A stretch of 64,000 bases of DNA from Kangiella aquimarina DSM 16071 (GTDB taxonomy: Bacteria > Pseudomonadota > Gammaproteobacteria > Enterobacterales > Kangiellaceae), in NCBI RefSeq assembly GCF_000374105.1, contig NZ_KB893650.1, forward strand, positions 1,583,145 to 1,647,144, read 5' to 3'. Every line of letters begins with the position of its first letter. Position 1 is the first letter of the stretch. Of the stretch, positions 27,856-37,663 are shown in pieces. The position numbers were made by a program, and so were the translations under genes. The notes below the pieces were generated by a model that was given only the letters and a program-made list of their open reading frames with translations, searched no databases and was not told the origin of the DNA.

Positions 27856-28242
27856 ATGAAACGTTTAGCTATTGCACTTTTAGCATCAACACTGGCTGTT
27901 GCTTGTAGCGATGATAAGAAAGAATCTGTGAAAGAGGAAACTCAGGAAGCAGTTGAGGAAGTGAAAGAAGCGACTGCAGAAGCTGTTGAAGCAACAGAAA
28001 AAGCTGTTGAAGACACTGCTGAGACCACTGAAGAAACTGTGAGTTCATTACAGGAAGCTGCTGAAGAAAACTATCAGGAAACCAAAGAAGAAGCTGCAGA
28101 GCTTGTTGAAGAAGCTGAAGCTGACGCTGAACAGATGGTTGAAGATGCTGAAGCGGAAGCTGCAGAAATGATGCACTCAGCTGAAGAAGAGCTTGAAGAA
28201 GCTGAAGAAGCAGTTGAAGAAAAAACTGGTGATGATCAGTAA
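27856..28242 (+). CDS. Highly acidic alanine/glutamate-rich lipoprotein
   Basis: This 128-residue protein has a lipoprotein signal ending in LAVAC, so Cys17 is probably lipidated. The remainder is a low-complexity, strongly acidic helix with repeats of the types EAVEATEKAVED and EEAEADAEQMVEDAEAEA, likely a long amphipathic coiled coil. No enzymatic motif is present. A very strong ribosome-binding site (GAGGAGGAGA) and its own terminator suggest high expression as a single gene. A structural envelope role resembling Lpp is a guess. Confidence 0.75.
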   Translation: MKRLAIALLASTLAVACSDDKKESVKEETQEAVEEVKEATAEAVEATEKAVEDTAETTEETVSSLQEAAEENYQETKEEAAELVEEAEADAEQMVEDAEAEAAEMMHSAEEELEEAEEAVEEKTGDDQ

Positions 28243-28272
28243 TTCAAATTCTTGTTTACAGCAAGCTAATCA

Positions 28273-28300
28273 AAAAGCCACTCGATTGAGTGGCTTTTTT
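28273..28300 (+). terminator. Terminator after the acidic lipoprotein
   Basis: AAAGCCACTC-GATT-GAGTGGCTTT is a perfect 10-bp stem followed by T residues. Confidence 0.92.
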
Positions 28301-28400
28301 GTATCTAGTGTATTTTGTTGGATAAGCTAGCATTAATAGTATATAAATTAGGGAATTAGCTAGATTTCTTCAAATGCCAAGATCCTAAGAGTAGATATAA

Positions 28401-28841
28401 ATGTATACCATAAAACCAGTGCCGTTAGAGGCTATTATCCCTCTCCGTCATAAAGTGCTAAGGTCCGGCAGACCGATATCTGAATGCACTTATCAGGAAG
28501 ATGCTGTTGAGGGATGCTTTCACGTTGCAAGTTTTGATGGGGATAAAGTCGTAGGGATTGCTTCTTTCTATCCAGAATCGCACTCTTATGAGCCTTCAGG
28601 CAAAGCCTGGCGGTTACGAGGAATGGCAACAGATCCTGATTATCGTAAGCAAGGAGTAGGTGCACGGTTGTTAGAGGAAGGCCTCCGAATTTGTTCTCAA
28701 AGAGGAGGCGAAGTGATTTGGTGCAATGCTCGCACACAAGCCATACCATTTTACAGTAAGCTCAATTTTGTTATAAAGGGAGATGAGTTCCAACTTCCTG
28801 GAATTGGCCCTCACTATTTCATGTCAAAAACTTTAGTATAA
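28401..28841 (+). CDS. GNAT-family N-acetyltransferase
   Basis: This 146-residue protein has the GNAT acetyl-CoA-binding motif A, RLRGMATDPDYRKQGVGARLLEEG (R-x2-G-x-G/A pattern RKQGVG). Motif B residues follow (WCNARTQAIPFYSKLNF), and the C-terminus is VIKGDEFQLPGIGPHYFM. The acceptor substrate is unknown; the C-terminal sequence resembles small predicted acetyltransferases of the ElaA/YjcF kind. It lies 12 bp before the acyl-CoA ligase gene and may be co-transcribed. Confidence 0.88.
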   Translation: MYTIKPVPLEAIIPLRHKVLRSGRPISECTYQEDAVEGCFHVASFDGDKVVGIASFYPESHSYEPSGKAWRLRGMATDPDYRKQGVGARLLEEGLRICSQRGGEVIWCNARTQAIPFYSKLNFVIKGDEFQLPGIGPHYFMSKTLV

Positions 28842-28853
28842 AGAGAATAATTT

Positions 28854-30494
28854 ATGAGTCAGTTAAGCTTAGAACCAACCCTTAAAGCATTTTATCACTG
28901 GGAAACTGTTGCGTCTGAACAGGTTTTCTTGCGACAACCCTTTGGTAATGATTGGAAAGAGTATACCTGGCATGAAGTAGGGCAGCAGGTTCGAAAGATG
29001 GCGCATTATTTGATAACCAACCTGCCACCAAATAGCAAAGTAGCGATTTTGTCGCTTAACTGTTCTCATTGGATAATGGCCGATCTGGCAATTATGATGG
29101 CTGGCCATATTTCAGTTCCAATTTATCCTACCGCCGGTAAAGAAACTATTGCCACCATTCTAGAGCACAGTGAATCCAAGCTTCTCTTTGTTGGAAAGCT
29201 TCCAGACTGGCCTGCTAAAAAAGAAGCTGTTGCCAATGACCTTCCTAAAATTAGCTTCTATCAACCTCATTCCGGTATTAAAGAGTGGGATGAAGTTATA
29301 GCTGAAACTGAGCCTATGTCAGAGTCGCCAGTACCTGATTTGGACGAACTGGCAACTATTGTTTACACCTCCGGCACAACCGGTATTCCCAAAGGTGTCA
29401 TGATCGATTATCGAGCTTTATCTAATGGTGCTGCTGCGGCGGCTCAATTTGTTGATATTGGACAGGAGCGCGCATTTTCATACTTACCGCTGGCTCATTG
29501 TGCCGAGCGTGAGCTTACTGAAATCATTAGTATTCATACGGGGAGTGTCATTTCCTTTACCGAATCGCTTGAGCGTTTTCAGGAGAATATTGTTTCTGTC
29601 CGTCCGAGTATCTTTTTTGGTGTTCCGCGAATATGGCTCAAGTTCCAACAGGGAATTGAAGATAAGGTTGGCAAAAGAAAGCTGTGGCTACTACTGAAAC
29701 TACCGATCATTAAAAACATTATTCGCAAGAAGGTTTTAGAAGGTCTTGGCCTTGATAAGGCGAAAATCGTGCTATCCGGTGCGGCCGCACTTCCTAAAGC
29801 GACCATGGACTTCTTTGATAGTCTTGGGTTACAAATTTGTGAGGCTTACGGCTTGACCGAAACCATGGCATTTTCTCACGCGAGTAAACCCGGTTGTAGA
29901 AAGAAGGGTTCAGTAGGTGTGACCATGCCGACCGCAGAAGCTGTACTAGCTGAAAGCGGCGAGATCCTCTTGAGAAGTCCATGCTTGATGAAAGGTTACT
30001 ATAAAGAACCTATTAAAACCTCAGAAGTTATAGATGAAGAAGGATATTTTCATACGGGTGATATTGGCACCATTGATAGCGACGGCTTTTTATTCATTAC
30101 AGGCCGCGTTAAGGATATTTTCAAAACCTCCAAAGGCAAATACGTTTCACCAGCACCCATTGAAGCCAAGTTAGAACCTGAGCTAGGGGTCGAGCATCTT
30201 TGTGTTATTGGTGATGGCTTGCCTTCACCAGTGGCAGTGGCCTCGATCCATAACAAGACGATAAAAGATCGTGCGGCCTTTACTCAGGAAAGTGAACAGA
30301 CTTTGCAGAAATTGAATAACCAGCTTGAAAAGCATGAGCGCTTATCTAAGCTGATTTTTGTTGATGAAGCATGGACAACTGATAATGGTTTGATTACACC
30401 AACACTTAAAGTGCGTCGTCAGCAGGTCGAAAAGCATTATCAATCAACTGTTGAAAAGCATTATAAAAAGCAGGAAGTCATTATTTGGGATTAA
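28854..30494 (+). CDS. AMP-binding long-chain acyl-CoA synthetase-like protein
   Basis: The 546-residue adenylate-forming enzyme probably activates fatty acids to acyl-CoA. It shows P-loop YTSGTTGIPKGV near residue 172, EAYGLTET, and YFHTGDIGTIDSDGFLFITGRVKD with K-T-SKGKYVSP downstream. The sequence class is that of the FAA/ACSL type (gate SYLPLAHCAERE), distinct from the FadD at 48886. Strongest specificity guess is long-chain fatty acids; no neighbour narrows it. Confidence 0.88.
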   Translation: MSQLSLEPTLKAFYHWETVASEQVFLRQPFGNDWKEYTWHEVGQQVRKMAHYLITNLPPNSKVAILSLNCSHWIMADLAIMMAGHISVPIYPTAGKETIATILEHSESKLLFVGKLPDWPAKKEAVANDLPKISFYQPHSGIKEWDEVIAETEPMSESPVPDLDELATIVYTSGTTGIPKGVMIDYRALSNGAAAAAQFVDIGQERAFSYLPLAHCAERELTEIISIHTGSVISFTESLERFQENIVSVRPSIFFGVPRIWLKFQQGIEDKVGKRKLWLLLKLPIIKNIIRKKVLEGLGLDKAKIVLSGAAALPKATMDFFDSLGLQICEAYGLTETMAFSHASKPGCRKKGSVGVTMPTAEAVLAESGEILLRSPCLMKGYYKEPIKTSEVIDEEGYFHTGDIGTIDSDGFLFITGRVKDIFKTSKGKYVSPAPIEAKLEPELGVEHLCVIGDGLPSPVAVASIHNKTIKDRAAFTQESEQTLQKLNNQLEKHERLSKLIFVDEAWTTDNGLITPTLKVRRQQVEKHYQSTVEKHYKKQEVIIWD

Positions 30495-30535
30495 TTCTTT
30501 ATTGTGACTCATTTTTTTAACTGAAGGAGATTATT

Positions 30536-30787
30536 ATGGGTTTTTTAACGTGGATTTTTGTTGGTCTAATTGCCGGCATTTTGGCTAAAGCCATAATACC
30601 TAGCGCTCGAAATGAAGGTATCATCATGACTATTGTTATTGGTATTGTTGGTGCAATACTGGGCGGTTACGTTGGTAGTTTCTTCGGCTTTGGCGAAGTT
30701 TCAGGCTTTAATATCAAGACGTTACTAACAGCTACCCTTGGGGCCGTGATTTTATTGGCCTTACAGCGCATGTTTGCTAAAAAATAA
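30536..30787 (+). CDS. GlsB/YeaQ/YmgE-family small membrane protein
   Basis: This 83-residue protein is a transglycosylase-associated (YeaQ/YmgE/GlsB) family member with three predicted membrane helices and glycine-rich motifs (GLIAGILAKAI, GIVGAILGGYVGSFFGFG). Members are stress-induced inner-membrane proteins of uncertain role. An AAGGAGA ribosome-binding site precedes the ATG. Confidence 0.9.
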   Translation: MGFLTWIFVGLIAGILAKAIIPSARNEGIIMTIVIGIVGAILGGYVGSFFGFGEVSGFNIKTLLTATLGAVILLALQRMFAKK

Positions 30788-30913
30788 GCTTTTTTCTGTT
30801 TTCATTATTCAAGCAATACTAATTCAGACAGTATTCAGCTAGATCTCTCTACACTTACCCTAAAGTTGAGGAACCTGTATTGCAGGTTCCGCCCACAATC
30901 AGAGGTATTGTGT

Positions 30914-31435
30914 ATGAAAAAGTTAATTCTAATCACATCAATCGTTGCTAGTCTTGGCTTGGTCAGCGCAGCCAATGCTCGTGGTGACTACAGACACTAT
31001 GACAATGTTCGCTATGAACGTGCAAAAGTTGTCCATGTCGAGCCAATTTCAGGCTATAGCGAAAGTCGCTATCCAAGAGAGCGTTGTTATCCGGTGAGTT
31101 CTGACCGAGATCGCCGTAAAGGTTCGATTGTCGGAGCGGTAGTTGGTAGTGTTGTCGGCTATAAACTTGGCGGTGATCGTGGTGAAAAACGATTGGGTTC
31201 TGTAGCTGGTGCCGTAGTAGGTTCAGCCATTGGACAGTCTGTTGCTGACAAAGGTCGTGATACCCATTATCGTTGTGATAGGGTGGAAGAGCGATATGGT
31301 CATGCGGCTATTATTGGCTATAATGTCACCTACAAATATAAAGGCCAGCGTTACACCACTTTTATGGATTATGATCCTGGTCGCTGGATTGATGTTGAAG
31401 TCAGTGTTAGACCCGGTCGTGGTTACAGACATTAA
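30914..31435 (+). CDS. Glycine-zipper 2TM-domain outer-envelope protein
   Basis: This protein of about 173 residues has a signal peptide (MKKLILITSIVASLGLVSAANA) and a central double glycine zipper (GSIVGAVVGSVVGYKLGG and GSVAGAVVGSAIGQSVADK). This is the Rickettsia 17-kDa antigen-like fold seen in envelope proteins. The C-terminal domain is beta-rich with a Cys. The ATG at 30914 has AGAGGT upstream; a longer reading from TTG at 30866 would hide the signal peptide and is rejected. A small PepSY-like gene and a two-component system follow. Confidence 0.88.
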   Translation: MKKLILITSIVASLGLVSAANARGDYRHYDNVRYERAKVVHVEPISGYSESRYPRERCYPVSSDRDRRKGSIVGAVVGSVVGYKLGGDRGEKRLGSVAGAVVGSAIGQSVADKGRDTHYRCDRVEERYGHAAIIGYNVTYKYKGQRYTTFMDYDPGRWIDVEVSVRPGRGYRH

Positions 31436-31461
31436 TTTCATAGCATTCAATAAAGGTTATT

Positions 31462-31752
31462 ATGAAATATTTAGTGATAGTTTTCTTGGCATTGTCGGCG
31501 TTGATGTTTAACACGGCAGAAGCCGCAGGTGTTCGCATTGATACCAAAGTGGAGCGCAAGGATCAGCCCTGCGTTCCAATTGGTAAAAGTGCGGCCATGA
31601 GTGCCGTCGCACAACAGACCGATGGTCGCGTTCTTTCAGCGTCTTTGAATATGAATCGTAGACCTCCGGTCTATCGCGTTAAAGTATTAAGTAAAAGTGG
31701 TCGCGTCAGCCATGTACTGGTTAACGCCTGTAACGGTCGAGTGATTAGCTAG
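31462..31752 (+). CDS. Small periplasmic PepSY-like protein
   Basis: The 96-residue protein has a signal peptide (MKYLVIVFLALSALMFNTAEA) and a short domain whose pattern resembles the PepSY fold: AAMSAVAQQTDGRVLSASLN, then YRVKVLSKSGRVSHVLVNACNGRVIS. Two cysteines (PCVPIG and NACNG) may form a disulfide. Genes of this type often precede PhoP/PhoQ-like systems, as here, and may tune the sensor; that role is inferred. Confidence 0.7.
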   Translation: MKYLVIVFLALSALMFNTAEAAGVRIDTKVERKDQPCVPIGKSAAMSAVAQQTDGRVLSASLNMNRRPPVYRVKVLSKSGRVSHVLVNACNGRVIS

Positions 31753-31821
31753 CGAAAAACCATGTAGCATTTATGAATTAAATGCCAAAAGTCTTTGTTA
31801 AGGAATGGGGTGTAATAGGGT

Positions 31822-32496
31822 ATGAAATTATTACTGGTTGAAGATGATGATGCGTTGCGTCAGCAGCTGGTCAGTGCCTTGAAGGCGCAGAATTATGTGG
31901 TAGAAGAAGCGCCTAATGGTGAAGAAGCCTTATACCTGGCGCGCGAATATCAGTTCGACCTGGGGATATTTGACTTAGGCTTGCCCGATATCTCAGGCAT
32001 GGAAGTTATCGCCACATTGCGAGATGAAGATGTACAGTTTCCGGTACTGATTTTAACGGCACGCGGTCACTGGCAAGATAAAGTGGATGGACTGGCAGCG
32101 GGTGCTGACGACTATCTAGTTAAACCCTTCCAAACCGAAGAGTTACTGGCACGCATTAATGCTTTATTACGTCGTGCTTCCGGATATGCTAAGCCTGAAA
32201 TTATCAAAGGGCCAATTAGCCTTAACAGTTTAAAGCAAGAAGTTAAAGTCAATGGGCAGGTTATGGATTTGACTGCCTATGAGTACAAAGTGCTTGAGTA
32301 CCTGATGCTTAATCCTGATAAAGTTGTGTCCAAAACAGAACTAACTGAACACCTTTACGCCCAGGACCATGATCGGGACTCTAATGTGCTGGAAGTTTTC
32401 GTCGGGCGTCTGCGTAAGAAAATTGATCCAGATGGTACCATTAAGCCGATTGATACGTTGCGTGGTAGAGGCTATCGACTAAGAGCGGACCTGTGA
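31822..32496 (+). CDS. PhoP-like response regulator (OmpR family)
   Basis: The 224-residue regulator has an N-terminal receiver with the acidic pair EDDD (9-11), phospho-acceptor Asp in FDLGLPD near residue 51 and Lys in LVKPFQ. The C-terminal winged helix binds DNA (KVVSKTELTEHLYAQDHDRDSN, RGRGYRL). It overlaps the sensor gene by four bases, so they are translationally coupled. Closest in character to PhoP. Confidence 0.92.
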   Translation: MKLLLVEDDDALRQQLVSALKAQNYVVEEAPNGEEALYLAREYQFDLGIFDLGLPDISGMEVIATLRDEDVQFPVLILTARGHWQDKVDGLAAGADDYLVKPFQTEELLARINALLRRASGYAKPEIIKGPISLNSLKQEVKVNGQVMDLTAYEYKVLEYLMLNPDKVVSKTELTEHLYAQDHDRDSNVLEVFVGRLRKKIDPDGTIKPIDTLRGRGYRLRADL

Positions 32497-33854
32497 GCTT
32501 AAATCACTCTTACTCATTACAGAAACGCATATTATTAAATACCAGTGTTGTGCTGGTATTTTTTATTGCTGCCATGAGTTTCATTTTATTGAATACTTAT
32601 AAGGCAGGAATACGGCAGGCCACTTTTGAGCGCCTTTTTGCTCAGTTTTATAGCTTATTATCAGTAGCAGACCAGCTAGAACCTGGTGAACTATACCTTC
32701 CTGAGGAGATTCCTTCTGACAAGCGTTTTAATCAATATGGTAGTGGTATATCTGCTTTAGTCTATGATGAAACCGAGAGCCTTATCTGGCAGTCGCTGTC
32801 ATCAACTTATGCTATAGAACAGGGCAAAATCCCCTTGCCATTAACCCTCCCGGGAGAGCCAACATTGGATTCTATTTCCTTGGCAGGAGAAGATTATTTC
32901 CAATTTCATTATATTGCTGAATGGGAATCCGAAAGTGGAGAGGTTTCGCTATACCATTTTGTTATTCTCGAAAACAAACGTCCCTTTAATCAGGTCATTG
33001 AAACTTATAGGAACACGCTCTGGATGTGGCTTGCAGGGTTGGCTGCTTCATTAATTTTAATTCTGTTTGTAGTATTACGCTGGACGCTTAAACCGATTCG
33101 CCAGGCAGTTAAGGAACTCAGGAGAGTTGAGCAAGGCCTGTTGGATAAGCTATCCGATAGATACCCTCAGGAAATTCGATTACTCACTCATAATATCAAT
33201 CGCTTTATTAGTAACGAACGCCACCAAAGTAAGCGTTACAAGGAAACGCTGGGAAATTTGGCTCATAGCTTGAAAACACCATTGGCGGTTATGCAGGCTG
33301 CACTGCAAAATGAAGCTGAGAAGCAGGAACTGGAGCGTATTTGCAGCGAACAGCTTCAACGCATGAATCAAATTGTGGGCTACCAGTTGCAACGCGCGAC
33401 CAGTGGACCACAGGTTATGATGAAATCGATTTCGCTAAAGCCAGCAATTTCCAAGCTGGTTAAAGGTCTTGAAAAGGTTTATTCGCATAAGGGCATTTAT
33501 ATCAAGATGGATATTTCTGATTCCGTCAAAGTGCTGCTCAATGAGGGTGACCTCTATGAAATTTGCGGTAATCTGCTTGATAACGCCTGCAAATGGGCAA
33601 AGCAGAAAGTGAAAATAAGTGCACAGCAGCAGGGCTTAAAGACCATTATCAAAATTGAAGATGATGGACCCGGCATAGCTGAGGACGTACGTCTGTCAGT
33701 CCTTTCAAGAGGCAAGCGCTTAGATGAATCCGTTGAAGGGCAGGGAATTGGTATGTCTGTGGTCAAGGAAATTGTTGATGCTTATCGTGGTGAAATTGAC
33801 ATTGATGTTAGTAACTTGGGTGGAGCTTTAATTAAAGTGAGTTTTAATGGTTAG
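32493..33854 (+). CDS. PhoQ-like sensor histidine kinase
   Basis: The 453-residue kinase has two membrane helices (about 12-33 and 172-194) flanking a periplasmic sensor domain of about 140 residues. A HAMP-like linker follows, then the phospho-acceptor box NLAHSLKTPLAVMQ, very like PhoQ. The ATPase domain shows N-box GNLLDNACKWAK, EDDGPGI and GQGIGMSVVKEIV. The GTG start overlaps the regulator stop codon. The acidic metal-binding patch of enteric PhoQ is not obvious, so the signal is unknown. Confidence 0.92.
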   Translation: MSLNHSYSLQKRILLNTSVVLVFFIAAMSFILLNTYKAGIRQATFERLFAQFYSLLSVADQLEPGELYLPEEIPSDKRFNQYGSGISALVYDETESLIWQSLSSTYAIEQGKIPLPLTLPGEPTLDSISLAGEDYFQFHYIAEWESESGEVSLYHFVILENKRPFNQVIETYRNTLWMWLAGLAASLILILFVVLRWTLKPIRQAVKELRRVEQGLLDKLSDRYPQEIRLLTHNINRFISNERHQSKRYKETLGNLAHSLKTPLAVMQAALQNEAEKQELERICSEQLQRMNQIVGYQLQRATSGPQVMMKSISLKPAISKLVKGLEKVYSHKGIYIKMDISDSVKVLLNEGDLYEICGNLLDNACKWAKQKVKISAQQQGLKTIIKIEDDGPGIAEDVRLSVLSRGKRLDESVEGQGIGMSVVKEIVDAYRGEIDIDVSNLGGALIKVSFNG

Positions 33855-33904
33855 TCGCACTCTTTTCAGCTCAGCGCTATTGAATAAATGATGAGGACAA
33901 GATT

Positions 33905-34627
33905 ATGAGTTATAAAGTATCTATTTTTGCTGCGTTGATTATGGGGGTATTCATTTCCACCAGCTCTTTTGCTAACTCCGACGATGTTTTAGAAATTTCT
34001 ACTGAAGAAAAGTATATTCAAGGCCATCAAGTAGGCTTAGAGTACAAGATTGAATTTAAACGCGAAAATGATATTGCTTTCTGTGCTCTAGCTTACAACG
34101 ATGGTGAAAGTTCTTTAACGTTCTTTATGGAGGGCAAATCAAGTTTTAAGGTAGATATCCCTTATAGCTCAAGCGGGAACCTTGAATTCCGAACGTTTTG
34201 CCATCTCTATGATATTGAAACATTTAATTTTACCGAGCAAAAGGTAAGGGATATGAAAGAGGATCGATTAGCGGCTCAATCTGAGCTTGGCAATAGTACG
34301 AATACTTTAATTATTGAAGAGTTGGTATGGATACCACATCCTGATTGGTTATTTGAGAACCCCGGAATGGGATATAATAATTATGTGCAAAAAAGTAACG
34401 ATAAGCTTGAACGTAGCGGTTTAACCTTTTTAATCAATAACACCTCAGAGAATCAGATTAGACTTTGTGTGGCTTTTAGCCAGAGTATGAACAAGGCTGT
34501 CCCATTCCTTGTATTGCCAGAGTCGGTTACAACGATTGATCTTTTCGATGACGATGATCCTTCACTATATGATGCAACATTGGGTGAATGTCGTAACTTG
34601 GAAGTTGTTGCAGATTCCCAGGAATAG
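33905..34627 (+). CDS. Secreted protein of unknown function
   Basis: I do not recognise this 240-residue protein. It has a clear signal peptide (MSYKVSIFAALIMGVFISTSSFANS), then two regions that look beta-rich, each with a pair of cysteines (AFCALAYN / RTFCHLY and RLCVAFS / GECRNLE). This may mark two related beta-sandwich domains. It lies 50 bp after the sensor kinase on the same strand and could be part of its regulon or operon. Confidence 0.7.
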   Translation: MSYKVSIFAALIMGVFISTSSFANSDDVLEISTEEKYIQGHQVGLEYKIEFKRENDIAFCALAYNDGESSLTFFMEGKSSFKVDIPYSSSGNLEFRTFCHLYDIETFNFTEQKVRDMKEDRLAAQSELGNSTNTLIIEELVWIPHPDWLFENPGMGYNNYVQKSNDKLERSGLTFLINNTSENQIRLCVAFSQSMNKAVPFLVLPESVTTIDLFDDDDPSLYDATLGECRNLEVVADSQE

Positions 34628-34732
34628 ACAAATGCTTACTTGGTGTTCCTTTGATTTGGCTTTTTGCAAGATATCACCATTAATAGCTTGTGATTAAAAG
34701 ACAATAAGATATTTGTCAGAATATAATAGGAC

Positions 34733-35842
34733 ATGCCTGATCCCGTATCCGATACACAGCCAATCCGTAAAATTATCCATGTTGATATGGATTGTTATTA
34801 CGCGGCTATTGAGATGCGCGACGAACCCTCTCTAAAGAATCAACCCGTTGCAGTTGGCGGCTCACCAGATAAACGGGGTGTTATTGCCACCTGTAATTAT
34901 GAAGCCCGTTCCTACGGCGTTCGATCTGCGATGCCTTCGGCTTATGCGCGACGCTTGTGCCCGGGGCTGGTCATAGTCCATCCAAACTTTGATAAATACC
35001 GACACGATTCAAAGGTAATTCGCGAGATTTTTGCTCAGTATACTGATTTGATTGAGCCTTTATCATTGGATGAAGCCTACCTGGACGTGACTGAGTGTAC
35101 TGAATATAAAGGTAGTGCAACCTTTATCGCGCAGGCCATACGCTATCAAATCTTCGAAAAACTCAAGCTCACTGCCTCAGCAGGCGTTGCTCCCAATAAA
35201 TTTCTGGCCAAGATTGCTTCCGACTGGAATAAGCCAAATGGGCAGTTTGTCATTACACCCGAAGAAGTTGATGACTTTGTTAAGCAGCTGCCGGTTGCCA
35301 AGATTCACGGGGTTGGCAAGAAAACCACTGAAAAACTGCATCGCATGGGAATCGAAAACTGTAAGGAGTTGCGGGAGATTGACCTGTTAACTCTCAGTAA
35401 GACGTTTGGCAGCTTTGGGCAAAGGCTTTATGAACTTTCACGTGGAATCGATCAAAGACCCGTTATTACTCATTATCCGCGAAAGTCATTAAGTGTCGAG
35501 AATACCTATGATCAGGATCTAATAACTCTTGAAGACTGCCTGGATGAGTTGCCGCATCTATTGCAAACTCTTAAACGGCGGGTGGCTCGTTCTGGAGTTG
35601 GTGCACCAATCAATAAGTTGTTTGCAAAGCTAAAATTCAGTGATTTCACTGCGACAACTGTTGAACGAACCAGTTTTGGAATTAATGATGATTTATTCTA
35701 TGAATTGATGGAAGAGGGCTTTCATCGACGTCAAAAAACGGTTCGATTACTCGGTATTGGGGTCCGATTTCAGGCCTCTGAATCGACTAACTTTGTACAG
35801 CTACCCTTAGAATATAGTGACTTAGAGGATGATTTTGGGTAG
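34733..35842 (+). CDS. dinB: DNA polymerase IV (Y family)
   Basis: DinB performs translesion synthesis. The 369-residue protein has the catalytic HVDMDCYYAAIE at the N-terminus, the steric-gate region and SLDEAYLDVTE with the second acidic pair. A helix-hairpin-helix thumb (IHGVGKKTTEKL) and little-finger domain follow. It lacks a C-terminal clamp-binding motif of the obvious QLVLGL type, although the end FVQLPLEYSD may serve. No clear LexA box is seen in the preceding 105 bp. Confidence 0.96.
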   Translation: MPDPVSDTQPIRKIIHVDMDCYYAAIEMRDEPSLKNQPVAVGGSPDKRGVIATCNYEARSYGVRSAMPSAYARRLCPGLVIVHPNFDKYRHDSKVIREIFAQYTDLIEPLSLDEAYLDVTECTEYKGSATFIAQAIRYQIFEKLKLTASAGVAPNKFLAKIASDWNKPNGQFVITPEEVDDFVKQLPVAKIHGVGKKTTEKLHRMGIENCKELREIDLLTLSKTFGSFGQRLYELSRGIDQRPVITHYPRKSLSVENTYDQDLITLEDCLDELPHLLQTLKRRVARSGVGAPINKLFAKLKFSDFTATTVERTSFGINDDLFYELMEEGFHRRQKTVRLLGIGVRFQASESTNFVQLPLEYSDLEDDFG

Positions 35843-35919
35843 TCTAGCCAAGCTTTTTATACTTGTGGTAAGGTTATGCCACTCAAAGATTCTAACAAAT
35901 TAACAATGGGGCTCCGATT

Positions 35920-37605
35920 TTGGATATCGTCGAAACAATTAATAATGCACTCTTATATATTGATGGGTTTCTAGGCTCAGCAGGATATTTCCCTTATTTA
36001 TTAATAGGTGTGGGCGTTTTCTTCACACTTTATTTAGGTTTTCCTCAAATTCGCTATTTTGGCCAGGCAACGCGTATTGTTCGTGGCCAATATGCCAAAA
36101 AAGACTCCCCTGGAGATACATCCCACTTTCAGGCACTAACCACTGCCTTATCAGGTACGGTTGGTACCGGTAATATCGGTGGCGTTGCTCTGGCGATTTT
36201 TATTGGTGGTCCCGCTGCTTTGTTCTGGATGTGGGTAACAGCATTCTTCGGTATGACAACTAAATTTGTTGAAGTGACCTTGTCACATAAATACCGTGAA
36301 AAAACTGAAGATGGCACCATGGCCGGCGGCCCCATGTATTACATGGAAAAGAAATTGAACATGAAGTGGTTGGCGGTCATCTTTGCACTGGCAACTATTA
36401 TCAGCTCCATCGGCAGCGGTAACATGCCTCAAATTAACAACATTGCCCAGGTTATGAACACCACTTTTAATATTGAAGAGTGGGTAACTGGCGGAGTGTT
36501 AGCAGTGTTGTTGGCGCTCGTGATTATCGGTGGTATTAAGCGTATTGCGAAAGTTGCCGAAAAAATCGTTCCATTCATGGCGGTGGTTTATGTTATCGGC
36601 GCTTTATTGGTCATTGGTTATAACTACGAAAATATTCTTCCTTCATTCCAGGCGATTTTCAGCAGTATCTTCTCGGGTTCTGCTGCAGTAGGTGGTTTCC
36701 TTGGTGCCAGTTTCGCTTATGCCATGGATCGTGGTGTTAACCGCGGTTTGTTCTCGAACGAAGCGGGTCAGGGTTCTGCGGCAATTGCTCACTCAGCAGC
36801 AAAAGGCAAAGAGCCAGCTTCCGAAGGTATGGTTTCGTTACTTGAGCCTTTCATTGATACGATCATTATCTGTACTTTGACCGGTTTGGTTATCTTGTCT
36901 TCGGGTGTCTGGAGCGAAAAGCATCAGAACACTTTTGATCGGACTGATATGGAGTTTGTTGTCGGCGACTATACTGATAACAATCCTGAAGATGTTAATA
37001 AATTAATGATTCATCTGGATGAAAAACGCTCTGTTCCATCTGAAGTCAAAGAGTACACAGGAACCATTTCTTTACAAAATGGTAAGGCAATTTCTGATGG
37101 CTTCACGCTACTCAATGCTCGCTCAATTGCTGAAGATGTTGTCTATAAGGATAAAGATGGCAACCCGATTACCGGTGAAATTCCAGTGTCTAACGGTACA
37201 TTGGAAGACTCAACTATTGTCGTTGAGGGTAAATCACTTATTCACTCAGCAGAGTTAACAGCAGTTGCTTTCACCAAGGGCTACATGGGTGAGAGTGGTA
37301 AATACGTTGTGTCATTAGGTCTGTTACTGTTTGCGTTCACAACAGCTATCGCCTGGTCTTATTATGGTGATAGAGCCGCGATCTATTTGTTTGGACCGAA
37401 GTCCGTTCTGCCATACAGGATTGCTTTCGTTGCCTTGTTCTTCCTAGGCGCTATTGTGGATTCAACGGTGGTCTGGACGCTGGCTTATGTGACGGTGGCT
37501 CTTATGACCATTCCGAATCTTATTGGAATCCTGCTACTGCATAAGGACATGAAGAACACAGTCAAAGACTACTGGAATAATTTTAAATCGAGTGGTGCTG
37601 ATTAA
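35920..37605 (+). CDS. Alanine/glycine:cation symporter (AGCS family) with inserted domain
   Basis: The 561-residue membrane protein imports alanine or glycine with Na+. Family motifs include [38 protein letters not shown] and [20 protein letters not shown]. It is roughly 100 residues longer than usual because of a soluble-looking insertion at about residues 330-440, between SSGVWSEK and [10 protein letters not shown], probably periplasmic. The start is TTG with GGGG upstream; a nearby ATG at 35906 is out of frame. Confidence 0.92.
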   Translation: MDIVETINNALLYIDGFLGSAGYFPYLLIGVGVFFTLYLGFPQIRYFGQATRIVRGQYAKKDSPGDTSHFQALTTALSGTVGTGNIGGVALAIFIGGPAALFWMWVTAFFGMTTKFVEVTLSHKYREKTEDGTMAGGPMYYMEKKLNMKWLAVIFALATIISSIGSGNMPQINNIAQVMNTTFNIEEWVTGGVLAVLLALVIIGGIKRIAKVAEKIVPFMAVVYVIGALLVIGYNYENILPSFQAIFSSIFSGSAAVGGFLGASFAYAMDRGVNRGLFSNEAGQGSAAIAHSAAKGKEPASEGMVSLLEPFIDTIIICTLTGLVILSSGVWSEKHQNTFDRTDMEFVVGDYTDNNPEDVNKLMIHLDEKRSVPSEVKEYTGTISLQNGKAISDGFTLLNARSIAEDVVYKDKDGNPITGEIPVSNGTLEDSTIVVEGKSLIHSAELTAVAFTKGYMGESGKYVVSLGLLLFAFTTAIAWSYYGDRAAIYLFGPKSVLPYRIAFVALFFLGAIVDSTVVWTLAYVTVALMTIPNLIGILLLHKDMKNTVKDYWNNFKSSGAD

Positions 37606-37663
37606 ATAACCTCGTCTAGTGGTATAACCACTAGACAAACTCTTTAATTTTTTCCTATACTGG

